From NCBI GenBank assembly GCA_018333395.1, contig JAGXSQ010000052.1, forward strand, positions 1 through 5,890: a DNA stretch of 5,890 nucleotides, given 5' to 3'. The notes under the pieces are model-generated. The model ran no database searches. It was not told the origin of the DNA and worked only from the letters and a program-made list of their open reading frames with translations. The DNA is from Dethiobacter sp. GTDB taxonomy: Bacteria > Bacillota_D > Dethiobacteria > Dethiobacterales > Dethiobacteraceae. Both the position numbers and the translations under genes were made by a program. Shown here piece by piece: positions 1-4,940 of this stretch (its first letter is position 1; each line of letters begins with the position of its first letter).

Positions 1-23
1 TATCAATAGATGGTAGATTTTCT

Positions 24-68
24 TGGTGGAGATGAGGGGAATCGAACCCCTGACCTCTTGAATGCCAT
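24..68 (-). tRNA. 3' half of tRNA-Ala(GGC), truncated; probable attachment-site remnant
   Basis: Read on the minus strand, the sequence runs from the anticodon loop to the 3' end of a tRNA. It has anticodon GGC in the loop ATGGCAT, the 3' strand of the anticodon stem TCAAG, a variable loop, a perfect T arm (AGGGG, loop TTCGATT, CCCCT), the acceptor 3' strand CATCTCC, discriminator A and an encoded CCA. This matches my memory of Firmicute tRNA-Ala(GGC). Upstream of the loop the expected CTTGA stem strand is absent (ATTAC is present and cannot pair), and there is no D arm or 5' acceptor strand, so it cannot be a working tRNA. A break in the anticodon loop that leaves the 3' half is what integrases targeting tRNA genes leave at the far end of an island. 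With this polarity the island would lie to the right (position 69 onward) and the chromosome to the left. The intact partner copy is not in the window. Confidence 0.85.
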
Positions 69-473
69 GTAATACCTCACCTCCTCGGGATTGAGTCCAC
101 GGGGCAGACGTTGCCGGTATTCTTCCTCTTCCGCCTTGTTCAGCTTTGCTGTAGTTCATCTTGCTCATCAGGGCGGCGGCAGCGGGGTTGCCGCTTTGGA
201 CGTACTTCCGCCAGGGTTCTTTCTTGAGCTGCACTTTTAAGAAAGCGAAATTCCAAGACATCTTCTTTCCACGGCGGCGTCATGGGCGTACACTACGATG
301 GGCAGGATTTTTTGCTGGTACTTTTCGTAGAGCCGGGCGAAGTATTTGAACATCCTCCGGTTGTAGTCCGGCCGCCGCTGCGACTGGTTCTACACGTGAA
401 TCAGGATTAGGCCTTCTTCACCTTTGAGGCGGGTTTCTACCAGGATGTCCACCACGTGCTTTTCCTGGTCAAA
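69..473 (-). pseudogene. Decayed Rpn-family PD-(D/E)XK nuclease-like gene (recombination-promoting nuclease / putative transposase family)
   Basis: No intact frame covers this stretch, but minus-strand pieces join into one recognisable protein. From about 473 the frame reads KHVVDILVETRLKGEEG, then LILIHV, a TAG at 390-392, NQSQRRPDYNRRMFKYFARL and KILPIVVYAHDAA. It then shifts near 265 to EDVLEFRFL, again near 240 to VQLKKEPWRKY and NPAAAALMSKMNYSKAEQ, and once more near 150 to EEEEYRQRLPRGLNPEEV. This order is typical of Rpn/Transposase_31-like proteins, which carry a D...ExQ nuclease site. The TAG stands where the catalytic Glu of ExQ is expected (HV-stop-NQ), 19 codons after the Asp of VDILV. 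The first part of the protein is missing, lost at the junction with the DUF499 gene. The end runs directly into the tRNA fragment. The family call rests on remembered motifs; the nonsense codon and frameshifts are visible in the sequence. Confidence 0.75.
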
Positions 474-477
474 TCCC

Positions 478-3400
478 TTATTCTTTCTCAAATCCGTGAC
501 TGATAAACTTCAGGGTCTGGCTGTTTTCGGTCACGGTCCGCACCACGTTGTCCGGAGCGCCGCTTGGGATCTCCGCCTCTATCTCCAGCGTCACCTTTAC
601 CTTCGCGCCTACCAGGCCCTCCAGGTGGACTATCACCTCTTCTGCAATCCGGCCGGCGTCTCGCCCCACCCGGGCGGCATCCAGCTCCACACTGCCATGG
701 AAGCGCTTCGGCCTTGCCGGGCCGACCGGTGCGACGGACGGAGTGCCGGGTGTGGATGTAGGAGTACCGGGCGGGTATGGTCCCGCAAGGCTGCCTGCTG
801 TGCCAGCAGGCCCGCCGTTTCCACCGGTGGGGGTTTGTTCACCTTTTCCCCTATCCAGCTGCCGGCGTGCCACTTCCGGTTTAACAAGGAGCCCCGGCGC
901 GTCGCTGTCGGGGATGGCTACCCGCTGGCCGCAGCGCAGTCCCCGGTAGCGGCCGCTGGCCTCGTCATAGTCCTCCGCATAGGCAAAGCTGTCCTGCTCC
1001 CAGGTAAGCAGAGCCAACCCTTCGCGCATGGCGGCCAGGAGCACTTCCGGTTCTTTCAAGCGCGGCAGGTAGGGGTACCGGGCGAAGTCTTCCACCAGCT
1101 GCCGGATCGAGACATGGTCGCCGCGCCACAGGGGTACCCGGTCAAGTTCCATGCGCAGAGGCGTGGCGGCAAGGCTGGTCACCAGTTGGTCGTCGCCGCG
1201 CAGCTTGCGGCTGGCCCGTTCAGCAAGGGCCTCTTGGCCGTTAAAGCGATAAGGTTGCCACTCCACAGCCCCCTGTGGCGATAGCTGTACGGGTACCAAG
1301 AGCCATTGATAGGCCTCGGGGATGCGCATCAGCAGGGTAGTCTCCGCACTTGACAGCTGCGCTTCCGCCTGCCTTACCTGGTGGGGGGAAAGGTCAAGCC
1401 CTTCCTTTTCGGCAAGAATTGATTTCCAGGCAAGATAACGGCGCGTCGCTTCATCCAGGTCCTGCAGGCGGGTCCTGTCCACAGCCAGGAAAACAAGGGT
1501 ATTGCGGTAAAGGCGGGGCACGTTGCCGCGCATCTCCAGGATCCCTTTCGCTGCTGCCAAGGCTGGGCTGTTCGCTTCCCTGCCGTAGGGGTAATCAATC
1601 CCCAATACTACAAGGCGGGCGTCAAGGTCATCAGGCACCTCTTGACTTAATTGGGGCAGGGGATGGACGCGGCTGAAGTCGCCCCTTTTTTGAACATCCT
1701 TACGCAGGCGGACATCCAGCTCCTTTGCTACGGCATCTGGATCCCGCTTAAGCTGCTCGGCCCGGTCTTCCGCCAGTTTAGTTACCGTAGGTTGGGTCGA
1801 ATACCAGAAACGGGGTCCGTCCTGGTAAAGGTAAGTTGCCGCGGCGGCAAGGCGCCGCAGGGCGTCGCCGAATACGGCCGGCGCTTCGCCCGGCATTACG
1901 CAGCCAAGCTTGATCCGCCGGTCCTCCAGCCCACGGTTGGCCGCCGCAGGCGTGGGCGCGGACCCCAGGTAAATGGTGCGGGCCACACGGCGGCAGGCCG
2001 CCAGCCTCCCCAGGTTAGGCGCCTCCAGGTCAATGCGCTGCGGCAGGGAGTTAGGCCCGTCCACATCCCGGGCGATAACCGGCACCCAGTTATCTGAAAG
2101 GTAACGGGTCAGTTCAAATTGTACCCGCGGGTCGTCGATGGGGACGGTGGAGGGCATGATCAGGGGGTTTCGGTCGCCCTTTTCCCAGAGACTGTGGATT
2201 ACCGCCGCCATGAGACGTAGCACACCCCGCGTGCGCTGAAACTTTGCCAGGGTGGACCAGTCCGTATAGAGACGGTCAAATACTTCCGGATGGATGGGGT
2301 AGGCTGCCTGCAGGCGCTTCTCATAGTCGCTGTCCCGGCATTCGGGCGGAAATTCCTGCTGTTGCGTGCGGTAGAGGTCGTAAAACTGGCCGGCCACCAG
2401 GTCCCGCTCCACGAATTGGGAACGATCCACCAGGGGTTCGAAGAGGCGTCGCCGTACTATTTCAAAACCCTCTTCCGCACTGGCCGGACGCCAGGATGAA
2501 TCCACGCGGCCAACCACATTGCGCAGGCGCTCCAGCGCTTCACGGCCCCGCTGCCCGCCCACCTCGGCGTCGTCAGCCCGGGCGTGGGGTGATGCCGCCG
2601 TATCGGACGCGGGCAAACTGATCACCAGCAAGCACTGCCGCGCCAGCTTCGCCGATTCGGTGAGCACCTGGGCAAAGCTGAACTGGGTCTCAAAACTTCC
2701 CGCCGGCAGGTCGCTTGTGAAGTGCAGCTGCCGGGCGTAGGCCACCCACTCGTCAATTAAGATCAGGCAGGGGCCGTATTCATTGAAGAGATCCCGCAGG
2801 GCGTCACCGGGGCTGGTGGCCCGTTCGTCATCAAGGCGCAAACGGTCATAAGCCTGCCGGCCCCCAAGCTGCCAGGCCAGCTCCCCCCAGAGGGTATGCA
2901 CTACGGTACCGTCTTCCTTGGTAACGGGGCTGCCGGGGGAAATTTTATTGCCTACCAGCACAACGCGTCGTACGGCCGGCAAGCTGGTTTTTCCCGCTTT
3001 TTTCATGATGGTTTCAAGGCCGGGCAGGCCGGTATGGTCCCGGCCGGAAAAGAGATGATAAAGGGCCAGCATGGAGTGGGTTTTGCCGCCGCCGAAATTA
3101 GTCTGAAGCTGTACCACGGGGTCGCCCCCGTCGCCGCTAAGGCGCTCTACCGCGCCAACCAGCAACTGCTGCAGGCTCTCCGTAAGGTAGGTGCGCCGGA
3201 AGAACTCCACCGGGTTGCGGTATTCGTCAGTGCCCTCGCCCAGGTGAACCTGCCAGAGGTCTGCGGCAAACTCGGCCTGCTGGTAACGGCCGCTGGCCAC
3301 ATCGCGGTGGGGATGGACCACCTCGCGCCAAGCCTTGAGATAGCCTGACGCCTTGCTCTCCACGGCTGTGCCGGCGCTCTTGCGTTTCTCGCTGCGCACC

Positions 3401-3834
3401 TGCTCGTCATAACGCACGCGCAACAGCTCCTGCTTCATCTTGTCTGTTTCGGTGGCCTGCGGTGCAGATATGGCGGTCAGCAAACGGGCGGCCGAGTCCA
3501 GGGCGCGGTACGTATCGTCGCCGGAGAAGGCAGCCTGGTGCGCCCACTTGTTACGTACCTCCCGCAGCTCGCTCACCAGGCTGCGCTCGGCATGCCCGAG
3601 AGTCTTACGAAAAACCTCGTTCCACTGCTCCCAAAAGACCTTTAAGATTGCCGCCACATCAAGGTGGGGCTGCTGGCCCTCCGGCCAGCTCAGGTCGCGG
3701 GACCAGTGCTCCGTCACCCGGGTGAGCCAGTATTTGCCGTAATGGGCCGCCAGCTCACGCTCCACAAAAGGGGCCAGCCCATCTTTAAGCAGTTCCAGCG
3801 CTTTGCCGACCCGTTCATGATTGGTAATAGCCAT
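478..3834 (-). CDS. DUF499 family P-loop ATPase with N-terminal Swt1-type HEPN domain
   Basis: A 1118-residue protein, near full length for the family. Residues 1-125 or so form an alpha-helical region ending in RNKWAH (R94, H99), the Rx4H motif of HEPN RNases, and resemble the Swt1-type HEPN domain often found at the front of DUF499 proteins. The ATPase core follows. Its Walker A-like loop is NFGGGKTH (246-253, K251, T252), lacking the usual first glycine as I recall for this family. The Walker B strand is LILIDEW (357-363, D361, E362), and a sensor-like strand LLVISLPASD (402-411) and an Arg-rich segment RLRNVVGR (436-443) follow. A Gly/Pro/Thr-rich linker (998-1041) leads to a conserved-looking C-terminal domain (1042-1118). 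No signal peptide or membrane span is visible, so it is probably cytoplasmic. The ATG at 3834 is preceded by AAGGAG with 6-nt spacing, and the gene starts 30 nt after the hepT stop. DUF499 genes are typical partners of DUF1156 methylases in predicted defence loci. The biochemical role is unknown; ATP hydrolysis and RNase activity are inferred from motifs. Confidence 0.93.
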   Translation of the reverse strand: MAITNHERVGKALELLKDGLAPFVERELAAHYGKYWLTRVTEHWSRDLSWPEGQQPHLDVAAILKVFWEQWNEVFRKTLGHAERSLVSELREVRNKWAHQAAFSGDDTYRALDSAARLLTAISAPQATETDKMKQELLRVRYDEQVRSEKRKSAGTAVESKASGYLKAWREVVHPHRDVASGRYQQAEFAADLWQVHLGEGTDEYRNPVEFFRRTYLTESLQQLLVGAVERLSGDGGDPVVQLQTNFGGGKTHSMLALYHLFSGRDHTGLPGLETIMKKAGKTSLPAVRRVVLVGNKISPGSPVTKEDGTVVHTLWGELAWQLGGRQAYDRLRLDDERATSPGDALRDLFNEYGPCLILIDEWVAYARQLHFTSDLPAGSFETQFSFAQVLTESAKLARQCLLVISLPASDTAASPHARADDAEVGGQRGREALERLRNVVGRVDSSWRPASAEEGFEIVRRRLFEPLVDRSQFVERDLVAGQFYDLYRTQQQEFPPECRDSDYEKRLQAAYPIHPEVFDRLYTDWSTLAKFQRTRGVLRLMAAVIHSLWEKGDRNPLIMPSTVPIDDPRVQFELTRYLSDNWVPVIARDVDGPNSLPQRIDLEAPNLGRLAACRRVARTIYLGSAPTPAAANRGLEDRRIKLGCVMPGEAPAVFGDALRRLAAAATYLYQDGPRFWYSTQPTVTKLAEDRAEQLKRDPDAVAKELDVRLRKDVQKRGDFSRVHPLPQLSQEVPDDLDARLVVLGIDYPYGREANSPALAAAKGILEMRGNVPRLYRNTLVFLAVDRTRLQDLDEATRRYLAWKSILAEKEGLDLSPHQVRQAEAQLSSAETTLLMRIPEAYQWLLVPVQLSPQGAVEWQPYRFNGQEALAERASRKLRGDDQLVTSLAATPLRMELDRVPLWRGDHVSIRQLVEDFARYPYLPRLKEPEVLLAAMREGLALLTWEQDSFAYAEDYDEASGRYRGLRCGQRVAIPDSDAPGLLVKPEVARRQLDRGKGEQTPTGGNGGPAGTAGSLAGPYPPGTPTSTPGTPSVAPVGPARPKRFHGSVELDAARVGRDAGRIAEEVIVHLEGLVGAKVKVTLEIEAEIPSGAPDNVVRTVTENSQTLKFISHGFEKE
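793..811. repeat. Perfect 8-bp hairpin inside the DUF499 linker coding region
   Basis: GCCTGCTG, a 3-nt loop TGC, and CAGCAGGC form a perfect inverted repeat. It lies in the DNA for the low-complexity Gly/Pro/Thr linker of the DUF499 protein (coding positions about 712-843). Possible roles are none (chance in GC-rich low-complexity DNA), a translational pause, or the trace of a small inserted palindrome. Nothing in the sequence decides between these. Confidence 0.5.
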
Positions 3835-3864
3835 GATTTACTCCTTGCCAAAAATATTTTGCGG

Positions 3865-4293
3865 CTACTCTAATTCCCCTATAGCCCGGGCCAGGTATTG
3901 CCGCAAGAGATCAAAATCTCCCAACTCCTGGCAAAGGTTCTGATGCAGTTGAGCTACATCCACCGCCCAATACAAGTGCACCAGACGGTTACGAAAGCGT
4001 GCCATATTAGCCAAACGCTCGCCAAATGCATGAGGAAACAACCCATTCTCCGTCAGGACGCGAAATGTGTCCGCGTAATCTTCGGGCACTCTTAAACCGT
4101 TTTTGCTGATCAGGTGATTACCTATATCTATGGCCGCCTCAATGGCCACAATAAAATTGTACTTGGCACTGGCTACTTTATGAGGATCCTGCGCAAACTT
4201 CTCCAGAGTAATTGTCGCCAACTCCCGCAAAAGTCTTAACGCTGCACTTTGTTCTGAAATGAGACGGGTCAATTTTTCGGCCTCATATCTCAA
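3865..4293 (-). CDS. hepT: HepT-like HEPN ribonuclease toxin (DUF86 family)
   Basis: A 142-residue, mainly helical protein of typical HepT length. It carries RNRLVHLY (R101, H106, Y108), the RX4HXY signature of HepT toxins. In characterised HepT/MntA pairs the Arg and His form the RNase site at a dimer interface, and the Tyr is AMPylated by the partner nucleotidyltransferase to silence it. DUF86-type features also include the AIEAAIDIGNHLI helix (50-62). The start is a TTG at 4293, and an in-frame TGA begins only two codons upstream, so no earlier start is possible. An AAAGGAAG ribosome binding site lies 9 nt before it. The TTG overlaps the last 11 nt of mntA, which suggests translational coupling. 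The stop is 30 nt before the DUF499 start. Base composition is clearly more AT-rich than the DUF499 and DUF1156 genes, suggesting a separate origin. Target RNA is unknown. Confidence 0.92.
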   Translation of the reverse strand: MRYEAEKLTRLISEQSAALRLLRELATITLEKFAQDPHKVASAKYNFIVAIEAAIDIGNHLISKNGLRVPEDYADTFRVLTENGLFPHAFGERLANMARFRNRLVHLYWAVDVAQLHQNLCQELGDFDLLRQYLARAIGELE

Positions 4294-4711
4294 GGTTCAA
4301 CACTTCCTTTAAATAACGCCGGCGGAGGGGATAAAAATCAAAATAGCGGCTGAAAGTAGCTGTCTCAAATTCAACTCGCAAACTTTCGTCTTTATCGACC
4401 AGCTTTTGCCCTTTTTTAATAACGCTGTAACGGAAGGTGTCTGGCGCATGGTTTAGAACCCGTACATCAACGGGGAAAGGAAACAGCTTATGTAAGCTCG
4501 CTTCTAAGCTTACCTCGCATTGCAGATAATTAATCTCACTTTCCGTTTTAAGAAAGACGGCAACATCTATATCGCCAAATTTGTCCTTCGGGGAAAACGA
4601 CCCGTGGACATAGGCAAAAATCACGCGCGGATCCTGGGCTAGCACTTCAGTCAACCTTTCTTTTATGCTGCCGTATTCTTCCTGGGTAACCTGATAGCGT
4701 TTCACGGTCAC
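4283..4711 (-). CDS. mntA: MntA-like minimal nucleotidyltransferase antitoxin
   Basis: A small nucleotidyltransferase of 142 residues (144 from the GTG at 4717). From the 4711 start, the active-site motif is HGSF...GDIDVAVF, with G37, S38, D47 and D49, and a third acidic residue is likely D82 in FPVDVRVL. Characterised MntA proteins use ATP to AMPylate the RX4HXY tyrosine of HepT and so neutralise it. The spacing here is GSX8DXD, two residues shorter than the textbook GSX10DXD. I recall related HGSF...DIDVAV proteins, so the protein is probably active. An in-frame TAA at 4724-4726 limits the start to GTG at 4717, 4711 or 4705. The AAAAGGGGG site abuts 4717 (no spacing) but sits 5 nt from 4711, so 4711 is chosen. 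The end overlaps hepT by 11 nt. Antitoxin-first order and overlap are usual for this pair. A promoter lies just upstream. Confidence 0.92.
   Translation of the reverse strand: MTVKRYQVTQEEYGSIKERLTEVLAQDPRVIFAYVHGSFSPKDKFGDIDVAVFLKTESEINYLQCEVSLEASLHKLFPFPVDVRVLNHAPDTFRYSVIKKGQKLVDKDESLRVEFETATFSRYFDFYPLRRRYLKEVLNLEI
4303..4310 (-). promoter_or_regulatory. Ribosome binding site of hepT within the mntA end
   Basis: The minus strand reads AAAGGAAG, inside the last codons of mntA and 9 nt before the TTG start of hepT. It supports this TTG as a real start and allows coupling of toxin translation to that of the antitoxin. Confidence 0.6.
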
Positions 4712-4716
4712 AAACA

Positions 4717-4725
4717 CCCCCTTTT
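4717..4725 (-). promoter_or_regulatory. Ribosome binding site that decides the mntA start
   Basis: The minus strand reads AAAAGGGGG, one mismatch from the AAAGGAGG consensus. It ends on the first GTG (4717), too close for initiation there, and lies 5 nt before the second GTG (4711) and 11 nt before the third (4705). This favours 4711. Confidence 0.6.
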
Positions 4726-4760
4726 AGCATGTAAAACCGCGATATTGGCTCTTTATACAT

Positions 4761-4790
4761 ATATTAGCACAGTACAAATTGCCCTGGCAA
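4761..4790 (-). promoter_or_regulatory. Sigma-A-like promoter for mntA-hepT-DUF499
   Basis: On the minus strand the -35 box TTGCCA (4785-4790) and -10 box TAATAT (4761-4766) are 18 nt apart. TGC directly before the -10 gives an extended -10 (TGn) match. Transcription would start around 4753-4756, leaving a leader of about 40 nt before mntA. With the tight gene spacing downstream it could drive mntA, hepT and the DUF499 gene together, separately from the DUF1156 gene. Judged by eye only. Confidence 0.6.
4779..4790. promoter_or_regulatory. Palindrome over the -35 box, possible operator
   Basis: TTGCC-CT-GGCAA is a perfect 5-bp inverted repeat that includes the -35 hexamer on the minus strand. 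A second, wider inverted repeat, CGATATT (4740-4746) and AATATCG (4792-4798), flanks the whole promoter and likely start site. Either could bind a repressor, for example an autoregulatory toxin-antitoxin complex. Short palindromes also occur by chance, so this is tentative. Confidence 0.35.
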
Positions 4791-4814
4791 GAATATCGGC
4801 GGGATATGTGAACC

Positions 4815-4838
4815 GGGAGCGCGGGCGTCCCTGCCCGC
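4815..4838. repeat. Palindromic repeat copy 1 (REP-like)
   Basis: GGGAGCGCGGGC, then GTCCCT, then GCCCGC. The arms GCGGGC and GCCCGC (4821-4826, 4833-4838) can form a 6-bp GC hairpin with a 6-nt loop. It lies between the DUF1156 stop and the mntA promoter, 40 bp start-to-start from copy 2 and in the same orientation. There is no T-run after it on the minus strand, so it is not a classic terminator, though it could still slow transcription or protect the DUF1156 mRNA end. Confidence 0.8.
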
Positions 4839-4854
4839 CGTCCTCTACGGCCCT

Positions 4855-4877
4855 GGGAGCGCGGGCATCCTGCCCGC
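4855..4877. repeat. Palindromic repeat copy 2 (REP-like)
   Basis: Same element as copy 1 in the same orientation: GGGAGCGCGGGC, ATCCT, GCCCGC. It differs by one G-to-A change and one missing C in the loop, while both hairpin arms are unchanged. Variation confined to the loop with conserved arms suggests the hairpin matters to how the repeat spreads or survives. Confidence 0.8.
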
Positions 4878-4940
4878 ATTACCAAACAGCCCGGCACTAA
4901 TATTCATCTTGCTTAAAGCAGACCGCAATAAGAGGAGTGT

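Noticed and set aside
24..68. A complete functional tRNA gene
   Set aside because: The 5' half is missing: no paired anticodon stem, no D arm and no acceptor 5' strand can be found to the right of position 68.
161..349. Plus-strand open frame of 62 codons
   Set aside because: It is antisense to the Rpn pseudogene, and the minus-strand pieces match a known family in order, so this frame is a shadow.
424..1284. Long plus-strand open frame of 286 codons opposite the DUF499 gene
   Set aside because: It lies antisense to a clearly conserved gene, has no recognisable motif and a Cys/Arg/Pro-rich composition, and is expected from GC-rich codon bias.
2896..3348. Plus-strand open frame of 150 codons
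   Set aside because: It is antisense to the HEPN/ATPase part of DUF499, including the Walker A region, with no ribosome binding site or motif of its own.
4815..4877. The hairpin repeats as a CRISPR array or rho-independent terminator
   Set aside because: Only two adjacent copies, about 17 bp between them, a third copy in a coding region, and no T-run after the stems on either strand as far as I can see.
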